Origin: Sediminispirochaeta bajacaliforniensis DSM 16054 | GTDB lineage: Bacteria; Spirochaetota; Spirochaetia; DSM-16054; Sediminispirochaetaceae | DNA: 64,000 bases | Direction: 5' to 3' | Assembly: GCF_000378205.1 (NCBI RefSeq) | Contig: NZ_KB899414.1 | Span: 1-64,000, forward strand | Shown here: one piece after another, positions 1 through 9,218 of the stretch | How the letters are laid out: each line of letters opens with the position of its first letter | Position numbering within the stretch: the first letter of the stretch is position 1 | The notes under the pieces: model-generated | Told to the model about the DNA's origin: nothing | What the model saw: only the letters and a program-made list of their open reading frames with translations | Databases searched by the model: none | Made by a program: the position numbers and the translations under genes

Positions 1-2
1 AG

Positions 3-107
3 TCTGTATACCAGGCGGAGGTTTTTCTTACGGAACCAGCCCATGAATCGGAGTGGGAGGGAGCTGTGGGTCAGGTGCATTCCCACGGCCTTACGGTGGA
101 TGATTGA
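3..107 (+). CDS. C-terminal end of an unidentified gene
   Basis: The window opens inside an open frame that runs from base 3 to a TGA at 105-107, giving 34 residues that end in His-Ser-His-Gly-Leu-Thr-Val-Asp-Asp. The start lies outside the window. The piece is rich in Glu and His and has no hydrophobic stretch. I do not recognise the family. Its reality rests only on the open frame and on natural-looking composition. The other two frames also stay open or close nearby, so this is a weak call. Confidence 0.35.
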   Translation, partial: SVYQAEVFLTEPAHESEWEGAVGQVHSHGLTVDD

Positions 108-244
108 CTATCTTCCTTCTTATGCATGGGCTTAAAGGTAAAGGAATCACCACGATTCCGGACAGTAAGAAAGCCGTCCGATCAACGACCGAACGGCAGA
201 GCATACGTACCCTCTTTCGGGGGCATTATTCGCCAAACAAAAAA

Positions 245-1582
245 TTAGTAACCAAGATCGAGCATCGCATCGGCCACTTTCTTGAAACCGGCGATATTCG
301 CCCCTTTTACATAGTTGATGTATCCATCCTCCGTACGTCCATCACGCACGCAAGCGTCGTGGATGTCTCCCATGATTCGTTTCAACTTTTCATCCACCTC
401 TTCGGCTGGCCAGGAAAGTTTCATGGAGTTCTGGCTCATCTCCAAACCGGAAACAGCGACCCCGCCGGCATTAGCGGCCTTTCCGGGAACAAAGGGGACT
501 TTCGCTGCAAGGAATTTTTCTACGGCCTCGGCGGTACAGCCCATATTACTGGTTTCGACCACGAATTTGACACCGTTTGCCATCAGTTTGTCCGCATCAT
601 CTCCGTGCAACTCATTCTGGATGGCACAGGGGACAGCAATGTCTACGGGAACATCCCAAGGACGCTTTCCGGGGAAAAACTTTGCCCCGAACTTAGCGGC
701 ATAAGGCTCAACCACGTCGTTATTGCTGGCACGCAGTTCGAGCATATAGTTCCACTTTTCCTCGGTATTGACTCCCTCTTCGTCGAGAATATATCCATCG
801 GGCCCCGAAATGGTGATGACCTTTGCCCCCAATTCGGAAGCCTTCATGCAGGCCCCCCAGGCTACGTTGCCGAATCCGGAAACAGCAATTCTCTTGCCTT
901 TCATGGATTCTCCGGTACTTTCCACCATCTGCCGAGTAAAATACATCGAACCAAAACCGGTGGCTTCCGGCCTGATCAAAGAACCGCCCCAGTTTCTTCC
1001 TTTCCCTGTCAACACGCCGGCATTTACCAACTGGAGGCGTTTATATTGTCCGTAAAGGTATCCGATCTCTCTGCCACCGACACCGATATCGCCTGCAGGT
1101 ACATCGGTATCGGGACCAATGTAACGCCAAAGGCTTGTCATGAAGCTACGGCAAAACCGCATAATTTCATTATCGCTTTTTCCTTTGGGGTTGAAATCAC
1201 TTCCCCCTTTTGCACCTCCCATAGGAAGGGTCGTCAGACTATTTTTAAAGGTCTGTTCGAAACCAAGGAATTTCAACGTACCCAATGTTACGCTGGGGTG
1301 GAAACGCAAACCACCTTTATACGGACCAATAGCGTTATTGAACTGTACACGATAGCCACGATTTACCTGAACATCCCCGTTATCATCTTCCCATTCGACC
1401 TTGAAGGTGTAGATGCGATCCGGTTCGGTAATTCGTTCAAGTATTTTCGCATTCAGATATGCCGGATTATCGTTTACAACATCGATAACCGATTCTATTA
1501 CTTCCTGAACAGCCTGAATAAATTCAGGTTCGGCCGGATTCTTTTTTTCAAGCTCGGCCATAAATTCTTTTATGTTGTACAC
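245..1582 (-). CDS. gdhA: NADP-type glutamate dehydrogenase
   Basis: The 445-residue protein interconverts glutamate with 2-oxoglutarate and ammonia in the cytoplasm, linking ammonia assimilation to central carbon. It follows the E. coli GdhA layout throughout and has nearly the same length (447 in E. coli). Visible landmarks are the GPYKGGLRFHP block, LPMGGAKGG with the catalytic lysine at about residue 125, PAGDIGVGGRE at about 165, and a Rossmann segment GFGNVAWGA in the second domain. The start chosen is GTG at 1582, because GGAGG lies six bases upstream; the longer frame to 1657 overlaps the promoter. The NADP preference is inferred from similarity to the small hexameric class. Confidence 0.96.
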   Translation of the reverse strand: MYNIKEFMAELEKKNPAEPEFIQAVQEVIESVIDVVNDNPAYLNAKILERITEPDRIYTFKVEWEDDNGDVQVNRGYRVQFNNAIGPYKGGLRFHPSVTLGTLKFLGFEQTFKNSLTTLPMGGAKGGSDFNPKGKSDNEIMRFCRSFMTSLWRYIGPDTDVPAGDIGVGGREIGYLYGQYKRLQLVNAGVLTGKGRNWGGSLIRPEATGFGSMYFTRQMVESTGESMKGKRIAVSGFGNVAWGACMKASELGAKVITISGPDGYILDEEGVNTEEKWNYMLELRASNNDVVEPYAAKFGAKFFPGKRPWDVPVDIAVPCAIQNELHGDDADKLMANGVKFVVETSNMGCTAEAVEKFLAAKVPFVPGKAANAGGVAVSGLEMSQNSMKLSWPAEEVDEKLKRIMGDIHDACVRDGRTEDGYINYVKGANIAGFKKVADAMLDLGY

Positions 1583-1628
1583 TCTCGTCCTCCATACGGT
1601 ATGTCTCTTGGCGTTGGGACACGTTGTT

Positions 1629-1657
1629 ACTCTAACGCTCAAAACAAGCGCAGTCAA
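1629..1657 (-). promoter_or_regulatory. Promoter of gdhA
   Basis: On the minus strand TTGACT (1652-1657) and TAGAGT (1629-1634) are separated by exactly 17 bases. Transcription would start near 1622, giving a leader of about 40 bases that carries the GGAGG ribosome-binding site. Confidence 0.6.
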
Positions 1658-1792
1658 GTATTATTTCGTATTTTGTTAATTTACGGCTTTATAATCATTT
1701 ATTTACGCAAGAATGTTTTTAAAAATAGCGGTTTTTCACAACAGATATAAGTCTCGCATCCGACACTCAAATATGATATTCTTCAGAACATT

Positions 1793-4735
1793 ATGGAACA
1801 ATATTTTTTTAGAGAGACATCTTTTAAACTTCTCATGCAAAAGAGAGTTGCGGATATATTGCTGGTCTGCAGCCCCTACGATAAATTTATGCTCGAAGAG
1901 GACGGAAGAATCGATGAGCTGTTGTTTCAGGAATATGTCAGCCTGAATCTTCGCTATCCACCGAAATTCACCCAAGCATCTTCTGCAAAAGACGCCTTTG
2001 CCATGCTCGAAAAACGTCATTTCGACCTGGTCATTACCATGCTGAATATAGGGGATTTGAATGCCATTGATCTCGCGAAGCGGATTAAGGCCAAATATCC
2101 AAATAAACCCATCATTGTTCTTACACCGATCTCGACACGAGAAACCATGCAACGCCTTCACAATGAGGATATATCATCCATCGATTATATTTTCAGCTGG
2201 CAGGGTAATCCGAATATCCTTCTGGCAATGGTAAAATTGATAGAAGACAGAATGAATGTTGCCGACGATGTTGCTACTGCCGGGGTCCAGACAATCATTC
2301 TGGTAGAGGATTCGGTACGATATTACTCAAGCTATCTGCCCATGATCTATCAAACGCTTTTCAGTCAGGCCCGATGTCTCATGACCGAAGGGCTCAACGA
2401 ATGGCAGCAAACCATGCGCATGCGGGGACGCCCCAAAATTCTCCTGGCAAGGAACTATGAAGAAGCTATAGCCCTTTATGAGGCCTACAAGAGCAATCTT
2501 CTCGGCATTATCACCGATGTTACGTACAAAAAAGAGGGAATAATCGATCGTTCCGCAGGGCTTAAACTATGTGAACACATCAGGAAAGAAAATCGAGAAC
2601 TCCCCATCCTTCTCCAGTCGAGTCACCAGGAGCATACAAAGGATGCCGAGAGCCATCAGGCCTCCTTCATCTACAAACACTCCAAGGGATTGCTCAAAGA
2701 GCTGGAAGAGTATATCAGATCAAACTACGGTTTTGGAGACTTTGTCTTTCGGGACCCGGTAACCCAGGCCCCGATCATGCGGGCCCATGATCTCTGGGAG
2801 CTCCAACACCGCATCGCGGAAATTCCCGATGACTCCTTTGTTGCCCATGTGAATAACAACGATATATCGAAGTGGCTCAAGGCACGTGCACTTTTTTCTC
2901 TTGCCGAATACCTCCGCCCTAAACAGCTTTCGGACTTCGACCACGCACAAGAGCTTCGTGACTTTATCATCGGCGCTATAAAGCAGTTTCGCACACAGGA
3001 AGGTCGAGGTACCATAGCCGAATTCCAGAGGGATCGGTTTGACGAGTTATCCCTATTCAGCAGGATCGGAAACGGCAGTCTGGGAGGCAAGGGGCGAGGT
3101 CTTGCCTTTATCGATTTACAGTTGAAACAGAAACGGCTCAACATAAAATATCCCGGGGTTATCGTCTCGATACCCCGGACGGTCGTGCTGACCACCGAAA
3201 TATTCGAAGAATTCATGGAGACAAACAGACTCTACGATATAGCACTCTCCGATCACAGCGACAAAGAAATTCTCGACGCATTTCTTGCCGCAAAGCTGCC
3301 GGTAAAGATAAGCGAGGACCTTTCCGCCCTTCTTCAGGTGGTACACAATCCCATAGCCGTCCGCTCTTCCAGCCTGTTGGAGGACAGCCACTACCAACCC
3401 TTTGCCGGCATTTATTCCACCTTTATGCTTCCAAACAACCACATCGATCTCTCCCGAAGGTTCCAGGATCTCGCCGAAGCGATACGGTGCGTTTTTGCTT
3501 CGACCTACTACCAGGCAAGCAAAGATTACATGCGTGCTACAAATAATCTGGTTGAGGAAGAAAAGATGGCGGTCATTATCCAGGAAATAACCGGTTCCGT
3601 TCATAATGATCGTTGTTATCCTCACATTTCTGGTGTTGCCCGTAGTCTCAATTTTTACCCAATCGAAAATGAGAAACCGGAGGACGGGATCGTCAACATT
3701 GCGTTAGGCCTGGGAAAAACCGTTGTGGAGGGTGGTATATCTCTTAGATTCAGCCCCCGCTACCCCAAAAAAATTATTCAACTCTCCGATACCAAAACCG
3801 CCATGAAGGAGACTCAGAAAAACTTTTTCGCCCTTTCCATGGATTCCGAATCCTTCTCTGTTACCCACAAAGAAGAATCCAATATCATCAGCCTGGATCT
3901 CTCCGCTGCAGAAGAGGATGGGATGCTGAAGAATCTCGCCTCTACCTACGACATGGAAAATCATATACTACGGGACGGTAGCGGATACAAAGGCCCGAGG
4001 GTCCTTACCTTCTCCGGTATCCTCCGCTACGGCATGTTTCCCTTGGCCGACATCATTACTGAATTGCTGAAGATGGGGAAACAGGCCATGAACGTCCCCA
4101 TTGAAATAGAGTTCGCCGTCAACCTAAAGCCGGTAGGAGGAAGGCTTCCCACCTTCAGCTTCCTTCAAATCAGACCAATTGTCGAAAACGCAGAGGCCGA
4201 GGATCTGGTTATTGAAGAACCTGATCCTAAAACGGCTCTTGTCTTTAGCAACAAAGCGATGGGGAACGGCAACTACCGGGAAATTCGTGATTTCGTCTAT
4301 ATCAACCCGGACCGTTTCGATCCCTCCAAAACAAAGGAGATGGCAACAAGCATAGCCGAGATCAATGCAGCGTTGGATGATGAAGATAGGGGATACATTC
4401 TTGTGGTTCCCGGTCGACTCGGATCAAGCGACAGGTGGCTGGGTATCCCTATCAACTGGAGTCAAATATCCAATGCCCGGGTCATTGTAGAGTCGGGACT
4501 GAAAAATTTCAGGGTGGATCCGAGCCAAGGCACCCATTTTTTTCAGAACATCACAAGCCTGAGAAATGCCTACCTCACCATCAATCCCTTTATGGACGAC
4601 GGACTCTTCAATGTCGAGTATCTCAACAAGATGAAAGCCGCCAAGGAGGATAAATTCCTGCGACACATACGCTTTTCATCCCCCTTAACGGTAAAGATCG
4701 ACGGAAAGACAGGAAGGGGATTGATTACCCTTTAA
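1793..4735 (+). CDS. Two receiver domains fused to a PEP/pyruvate-binding (PPDK_N) domain
   Basis: This 980-residue protein begins with a receiver-like domain (about residues 20-135, a degenerate acidic pocket). A second, longer receiver-like region follows (about 165-310; VEDS start, ITD at the acceptor strand, YKHSKG at the lysine strand). The remainder resembles the nucleotide/pyruvate-binding domain of pyruvate phosphate dikinase and PEP synthase: SLGGKGRGLAF near 425, AVRSSSLLEDS near 525, and Arg-rich substrate loops. The swivelling phosphohistidine domain and the PEP-binding barrel of complete enzymes are absent. It is therefore probably a signalling or regulatory relative, not a full PEP synthase. 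No ribosome-binding site precedes ATG 1793; ATG 1835 is an alternative start. The 3' end overlaps the convergent aminotransferase gene by 11 bases. Confidence 0.8.
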   Translation: MEQYFFRETSFKLLMQKRVADILLVCSPYDKFMLEEDGRIDELLFQEYVSLNLRYPPKFTQASSAKDAFAMLEKRHFDLVITMLNIGDLNAIDLAKRIKAKYPNKPIIVLTPISTRETMQRLHNEDISSIDYIFSWQGNPNILLAMVKLIEDRMNVADDVATAGVQTIILVEDSVRYYSSYLPMIYQTLFSQARCLMTEGLNEWQQTMRMRGRPKILLARNYEEAIALYEAYKSNLLGIITDVTYKKEGIIDRSAGLKLCEHIRKENRELPILLQSSHQEHTKDAESHQASFIYKHSKGLLKELEEYIRSNYGFGDFVFRDPVTQAPIMRAHDLWELQHRIAEIPDDSFVAHVNNNDISKWLKARALFSLAEYLRPKQLSDFDHAQELRDFIIGAIKQFRTQEGRGTIAEFQRDRFDELSLFSRIGNGSLGGKGRGLAFIDLQLKQKRLNIKYPGVIVSIPRTVVLTTEIFEEFMETNRLYDIALSDHSDKEILDAFLAAKLPVKISEDLSALLQVVHNPIAVRSSSLLEDSHYQPFAGIYSTFMLPNNHIDLSRRFQDLAEAIRCVFASTYYQASKDYMRATNNLVEEEKMAVIIQEITGSVHNDRCYPHISGVARSLNFYPIENEKPEDGIVNIALGLGKTVVEGGISLRFSPRYPKKIIQLSDTKTAMKETQKNFFALSMDSESFSVTHKEESNIISLDLSAAEEDGMLKNLASTYDMENHILRDGSGYKGPRVLTFSGILRYGMFPLADIITELLKMGKQAMNVPIEIEFAVNLKPVGGRLPTFSFLQIRPIVENAEAEDLVIEEPDPKTALVFSNKAMGNGNYREIRDFVYINPDRFDPSKTKEMATSIAEINAALDDEDRGYILVVPGRLGSSDRWLGIPINWSQISNARVIVESGLKNFRVDPSQGTHFFQNITSLRNAYLTINPFMDDGLFNVEYLNKMKAAKEDKFLRHIRFSSPLTVKIDGKTGRGLITL

Positions 4736-5927
4736 GTCGGCGATACTCCTTGAGTCCCTCGTCAATGATATGAATAGCATTCCCGAGTGCTTCCCGATTT
4801 AAGACATAGGCGATTCTGATTTGATTCTTTCCCAGTCCCGGGCTTGCGTAAAAGCCTGCGGCAGGGGCCACCATAGTGGTGGCTCCGTTTAAGCGAAAAT
4901 CGCGGAGGAGCCAAATGGCGAAGGCCTCCGCGTCATCTACCGGAAGCTGGGCAATCAAGTAAAAGGCTCCTTCGGGTTTTTTGACCACAACACCGTCGAT
5001 CTTCGACAAGGCCTCAACCGCAAGGTCCCGGCGAAGCTTATACTCCGCCACAACATCCCGCAGGTATTCTGGCGGTGTATCCAGAGCCCGCTCGGCGGCA
5101 ATTTGCTCAACAGCCGGAGGGCAGAGGCGGGCCTGCCCGAACTTCATGACCAAAGAGTAGATATCCCGGTTTTTCGTCACCAAAGCCCCAATCCTTGCTC
5201 CACAAGCAGAGAAGCGCTTACTCACCGAGTCGATCATGACAGCGTGCTCTTCCAGCCCGGGAATGGAAAGAATCGAAGCAGGCTTTTCCTCTCCGTAGAA
5301 AAAATCGCGGTAGACCTCGTCGCTAAGTACAAAAAGATTGTGCCGTTTGGCGAAAGCTGCCAGCTGCTCAAGTTGCGGGCGGGTAAAAATGGCGCCGGTG
5401 GGGTTTCCCGGAGAGGTAATCAGAATTGCCCTACTCCGTTCAGTAATGACAGCCTCAAAAGCTTCGATAGAAGGAAGACGAAATCCATCGTCGATGGTGG
5501 CAGTAACAGGCACTATCGACGCCCCGGCCATAACGGCAAAACCGTTGTAATTGGTGTAATAGGGCTCGGCAATGATCAGTTCATCTCCAGGAGAGAGAAC
5601 GGCCATCATGGCAAAAATCAAGGCTTCGCTTCCGCCGGTGGTAACGAAGATATCGTCGACACCGACATGAACACCAATAGTCCGATAGTAATCGGCAAGT
5701 TTGCGCCTGTAACTTTCGACTCCTGGAGAAGGCCCGTAGGCAATAATATCCGGTGCTTCGGTGTAGGCCTTTACCATGGCATCCGGCGTTTTTATATCCG
5801 GCTGCCCAATATTGAGATGGTATACGGCAACGCCTGCCGCCTTGGCCGCATCGGCGTAAGGAGCCAATTTACGAATAGAGCTCTCTTGCATTTGATTGTT
5901 GCGGTTAGAAAGGGGCAGTGTTCCCAT
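4725..5927 (-). CDS. Class I/II pyridoxal-phosphate aminotransferase (aspartate aminotransferase-like)
   Basis: A cytoplasmic, dimeric fold-type I aminotransferase of 400 residues. Seen in the sequence: SPGNPTG with its Asn at about 175, the LSDEVY block with Asp at about 203 and Tyr at about 206, the PLP-binding lysine in SVSKRFS at about 237, and the phosphate-binding Arg in CGARIG at about 245. The family transfers amino groups between amino acids such as aspartate and 2-oxoglutarate; the actual substrate here cannot be read from sequence. The start is ATG 5927 because GGAGG sits five bases before it; an in-frame ATG at 5945 lies upstream of that site. It ends convergently inside the preceding gene. 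Confidence 0.9.
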   Translation of the reverse strand: MGTLPLSNRNNQMQESSIRKLAPYADAAKAAGVAVYHLNIGQPDIKTPDAMVKAYTEAPDIIAYGPSPGVESYRRKLADYYRTIGVHVGVDDIFVTTGGSEALIFAMMAVLSPGDELIIAEPYYTNYNGFAVMAGASIVPVTATIDDGFRLPSIEAFEAVITERSRAILITSPGNPTGAIFTRPQLEQLAAFAKRHNLFVLSDEVYRDFFYGEEKPASILSIPGLEEHAVMIDSVSKRFSACGARIGALVTKNRDIYSLVMKFGQARLCPPAVEQIAAERALDTPPEYLRDVVAEYKLRRDLAVEALSKIDGVVVKKPEGAFYLIAQLPVDDAEAFAIWLLRDFRLNGATTMVAPAAGFYASPGLGKNQIRIAYVLNREALGNAIHIIDEGLKEYRRLKG

Positions 5928-5964
5928 GAGTACCTCCGAAATCAAGTATGGTTAATGGAGAGAA

Positions 5965-5994
5965 AGCCTATCATAGCAAAATAATGGTGGTCAA
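5965..5994 (-). promoter_or_regulatory. Probable promoter of the aminotransferase gene
   Basis: TTGACC (5989-5994) and TAGGCT (5965-5970) on the minus strand are 18 bases apart, about 38 bases before the start codon. The -10 match is moderate. Confidence 0.4.
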
Positions 5995-6055
5995 CGGAGC
6001 GAAGGCCCAGAAAAGGGGTCATGTGAAAAGAAATCAGGGAAGATAGGGGCCAATT

Positions 6056-7153
6056 CTACGAAAAGGCAGGAAGGGTAACGGTAAAAACAGAGCCTTCACC
6101 AGGATGACTTTCTACCGAGAGGCAGCCGTTACTTCGATCGAGGAACTCTTTACTCAGGATAAGCCCCAGGCCAGACCCCTCCTCCTGCTCCGTGCCTTTC
6201 GTATTTTGCCTCGAATCGATCTTGAAAAGCGATGCAAGCTGCTTTTCACTCATTCCGACACCGGAATCGCGAACAATGAGACGACAAACCTCTCCACCCT
6301 CTTCTCCGATTAGCTCAATCCGTCCGCCTCTGGGGGTAAATTTGACAGCATTGGAAAGCAAATTGCGAATAACAGTGTCCACTACACGGGCATCTGCATA
6401 GGCCCGGATATTCTCCGGTACCTTGTTTTCAACCGAGAGATCTTTCGCTGCAATGTTAACCCCTAAAAGACCGATGTTGTCCCGAACGGATGAGGCAAGT
6501 TCGACATCTTCGGGGACAAAAACAGCTGTTCCAATCTGGACCCTTGACCACTGCAGCAAATTTTCCAGGAGGTCGAAGGCATTTTTGCTTGCACTATGAA
6601 TCCCCCCGATAAGCTCCTTGGCAGTTTCGGGGCTTAGCTCGTCGATTCCATCCCGCAGATACTGACTTACCCCAAGCAGAGCGGTAAATGGGCTACGAAG
6701 GTCGTGGGCAATAATGGAAAAAAAGCGATCTTTTGCGGCATTAGCCTCTTTCAACTTGCGCTCGGTAATTCGCAGATGCACATGGGTACGGACCCTGGCC
6801 AACAGTTCTGCGGCTTGAAAAGGTTTTGTCAGATAATCGACGGCACCAAGATCGAAACCACGTACAATGCTTTCGGTATCATTTTTCGCCGTCAAAAAAA
6901 TGACTGGAATATCGGCGGTCTCCGGCTTCTCTTTCAGAAGTGAACAGACCGAAAACCCATCAAGATCAGGCATCATGATATCCAGCAGAATCAGATCGAC
7001 ACCGCCTTCCCGTGCAACGCGCAGAGCAGTTTTACCATCGGTGGCAAAGGAAAAATGAAAATTTTCTTGCTTAAGGATTGCTCCTGCAAGCTGAATATTC
7101 CTGTACACATCATCGACAATCAGTATCCGCGAGGATTGGTACTCATCGCCCAT
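6056..7153 (-). CDS. Receiver-histidine kinase hybrid
   Basis: The 365-residue soluble protein has an N-terminal receiver domain (acidic DD near 14-15, phosphoacceptor Asp58 in LLDIMMP, Lys110 in YLTKPF). A HisKA dimerisation helix follows, with the phosphorylated His at about 150 in IIAHDLRSPF. The C-terminal ATP-binding domain shows NLLSNAVKF, DSGVGMS and GSGLGL. There is no membrane segment or PAS domain, so it must be driven by another phosphodonor or by cytoplasmic signals through the receiver. AAGGACGG lies a few bases before the ATG. It is the last gene of a run of phosphorelay genes on this strand, 26 bases after the lone receiver. Confidence 0.92.
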   Translation of the reverse strand: MGDEYQSSRILIVDDVYRNIQLAGAILKQENFHFSFATDGKTALRVAREGGVDLILLDIMMPDLDGFSVCSLLKEKPETADIPVIFLTAKNDTESIVRGFDLGAVDYLTKPFQAAELLARVRTHVHLRITERKLKEANAAKDRFFSIIAHDLRSPFTALLGVSQYLRDGIDELSPETAKELIGGIHSASKNAFDLLENLLQWSRVQIGTAVFVPEDVELASSVRDNIGLLGVNIAAKDLSVENKVPENIRAYADARVVDTVIRNLLSNAVKFTPRGGRIELIGEEGGEVCRLIVRDSGVGMSEKQLASLFKIDSRQNTKGTEQEEGSGLGLILSKEFLDRSNGCLSVESHPGEGSVFTVTLPAFS

Positions 7154-7179
7154 CTATACCGTCCTTTCTACCGGAAATC

Positions 7180-7590
7180 TTACGCAAGCAATTTCTCCAT
7201 TCGCTCTTGCAACGCCGTAACATCAATCGTAACTGTTGAAGATTTCCCCATAGGCTTTGCCATGACGTCGGAAGCCCCTAACATTTTGGCTCTACGAATA
7301 TTTTCATCGTTTTCGTACATTGTTCCGCTTAAAATGATAACAGGTAAACTTTTTAGAATTTCTCCCGACCGTTTTTTCGAACCGATTTCTTTCAAAGTGG
7401 CGAGTCCATCCATTTCCGGCATCTCAATATCCATAATCACGATATCAGGTTTTTCGGATAGAATTTTCTCAAGGCCGATCTTTCCATTCTCCGCCAGCGA
7501 AATCTCCCATTTTCCACTTTTTTTAAATGCCCCTTCCAGTCCCGACCGGACAAGAAAAGAGTCATCGATTATCAATAATTTCTTTGCCAT
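7180..7590 (-). CDS. Single-domain response regulator
   Basis: This 136-residue CheY-like protein has IIDDS at the acidic pocket, phosphoacceptor Asp54 in IMDIEMP, Thr/Ser in ILSGT near 88-90 and Lys112 in MAKPMG. No output domain follows, so it should act by binding a partner or as a relay between the HPt protein and a kinase. TTAGGAGAT before ATG 7590 is a good ribosome-binding site. It lies 22 bases after the HPt gene. Confidence 0.92.
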   Translation of the reverse strand: MAKKLLIIDDSFLVRSGLEGAFKKSGKWEISLAENGKIGLEKILSEKPDIVIMDIEMPEMDGLATLKEIGSKKRSGEILKSLPVIILSGTMYENDENIRRAKMLGASDVMAKPMGKSSTVTIDVTALQERMEKLLA

Positions 7591-7612
7591 ATCAATCTCC
7601 TAACCTTCGTTG

Positions 7613-8734
7613 TCAACTCAGGGAAGTCGCTATCCCAATGATCCCGGAAAGAACATCTTTATGAACATCAGGATATACGGCCCCTATACTTTGGCCAAGC
7701 AGTTGAGCAGCCTTCGCAAGAACCCCGGGGTTTGCGTGAAGAAAGCAAACAGGCCCCTTGCGCTCCTCTTTGAGCCGCCGACACTGATTAAAAAGGTCCG
7801 CACTGCGAAGGAAAGCTTCCTCCGATATGTGCAGTTCGACCACAAGCACATCTTCCTTTTCTTCTTCGATTTCCAAACCGACCAGATTGCGTAGCTGGAT
7901 CGGTTCCTCCACTTGCTCAACTCTGAACCAGGGAACCCGTTTCAGCAGAGTTCTCAGACGATCTTCAATCTCATCAAGCAGCACATAAAGGAGCTCGAAG
8001 GTGATCTCTTCATATTCGGCCTGAAGACGTAAAAGAGCGGTAACAAACTTTTCCAGATAGATGGCGACACGTCCCAATTCGCCTTCATCCAGCTGCACAC
8101 CAAGGTCCCGAAGATCAAGGGCAAGCATTCCGAGATCAAGAAGCTGTTCAATGCTCTTGTCGCTATCTGCGAATTGTATCTCCCCGGCAAGCTCAACGGC
8201 TCGGCCGTAACTTCCCGCAAAACGCAGGAAAAGAGCCTTTCCAGAAATAAAATCCGCACGCTGTGTTGCCTTGCTGTCTTCTGCTTCTGTTTCAGTTACT
8301 TCGGAGACCGCAGGAGCAGAGAGTGGTTCGGAAGCAGAAACCTTTTCGGCACTCCTTCCCCCCCCCTCCTCAAGTTGCCCGACTATTTGAGAAATATGAT
8401 CATCAAAAGGTGCCGCATCCGCACGAGCGGCAATCTGCCCCAAGAGATCGATAACCTCAAAGCTATGCTGCAGCATGCTTTCGTCAAGAGGGGCCGTACC
8501 TTTCCTCACACCGTCGAGGATAGATTCCAGAGCATGGCAAAGTCGGCCGACCGATTCGATACCAACCATATTGGCATTTCCCTTAAGGGTGTGGAAAACA
8601 CGAAAAAGGGCATTAAGCTGTTCGGTATCGCCGTTTCCGTCCTCCAGGGCCAGGAGAATCGCTTCGCCGCTATTTAAAAGATCTGAGGCATCTTCGTAAA
8701 ATTGCGACTGGAGGGAAGCAAGATCATCAAGCAT
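7613..8734 (-). CDS. HPt-domain protein with an uncharacterised C-terminal region
   Basis: A 373-residue protein whose first 110 residues form a CheA-P1-type histidine phosphotransfer domain, with His48 in FHTLKGNANM. After an acidic, low-complexity linker (about 125-165) come two further segments. The second (about 265-373) alternates hydrophobic strands and helices and could be a STAS-like domain, but this is inference. No kinase ATP-binding domain is present, so it can only pass phosphate on. The ATG at 8734 is preferred to 8749 because AGGAG lies just before it. It overlaps the upstream receiver gene by eight bases, implying co-translation. Confidence 0.85.
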   Translation of the reverse strand: MLDDLASLQSQFYEDASDLLNSGEAILLALEDGNGDTEQLNALFRVFHTLKGNANMVGIESVGRLCHALESILDGVRKGTAPLDESMLQHSFEVIDLLGQIAARADAAPFDDHISQIVGQLEEGGGRSAEKVSASEPLSAPAVSEVTETEAEDSKATQRADFISGKALFLRFAGSYGRAVELAGEIQFADSDKSIEQLLDLGMLALDLRDLGVQLDEGELGRVAIYLEKFVTALLRLQAEYEEITFELLYVLLDEIEDRLRTLLKRVPWFRVEQVEEPIQLRNLVGLEIEEEKEDVLVVELHISEEAFLRSADLFNQCRRLKEERKGPVCFLHANPGVLAKAAQLLGQSIGAVYPDVHKDVLSGIIGIATSLS

Positions 8735-9161
8735 GGTCTCCTGCCTCATAGGTTTTTCGGGCCGTCTCTTTTAGTACCTTATTCCACCGTTCCCAGCGGG
8801 CAACGGAACCCTCGACAATTTCGACAATGTCATGTTCATCCTGAAACGGCTTCATGACAAAATCCAGCGCGCCGCTTCCAAGAGAATCAATCACCCGCCC
8901 AAGGGTGGCGTCGGAGGTCATCATGACCACATGAGTCAAGGGATCGATCTTTTTGGCCTCTCGTAATAGGGTAATTCCATCCATTATCGGCATGACGATA
9001 TCAAGAATGAGAAGATGAATTTTCTCATGTCTGATAATCTCAAGGGCCTTGGGTGCACTATCCACCGTTTGTATATCCAGCATTTTCAGAGGAGACAAAT
9101 AGGCCTTCAGAAGCGCCAGCACCATAGGGTCATCATCACAAATGATTGTTTTTACGATCAT
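8727..9161 (-). CDS. Single-domain response regulator
   Basis: The 144-residue receiver starts with the acidic triad CDDD, carries phosphoacceptor Asp54 in ILDIVMP, and has Thr in MMTSD and Lys104 in VMKPF. A short charged helix of about 35 residues follows the receiver but no DNA-binding domain does. Starts at 9176 or 9200 are possible; none has a clear ribosome-binding site, and 9161 is chosen because receivers normally begin one strand before the acidic pocket. It overlaps the HPt gene and lies 57 bases after the large unknown gene, in the same direction. Confidence 0.85.
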   Translation of the reverse strand: MIVKTIICDDDPMVLALLKAYLSPLKMLDIQTVDSAPKALEIIRHEKIHLLILDIVMPIMDGITLLREAKKIDPLTHVVMMTSDATLGRVIDSLGSGALDFVMKPFQDEHDIVEIVEGSVARWERWNKVLKETARKTYEAGDHA

Positions 9162-9218
9162 AACACTGTTTATCATAGGTGCCGGTACACGCCATGTCAA
9201 ATGGCTCCACAGGCATGA

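Noticed and set aside
104-1750. 548-codon open frame antisense to gdhA
   Set aside because: It is a shadow of gdhA codon usage; no ribosome-binding site and no family resemblance, while the gdhA frame is strongly conserved.
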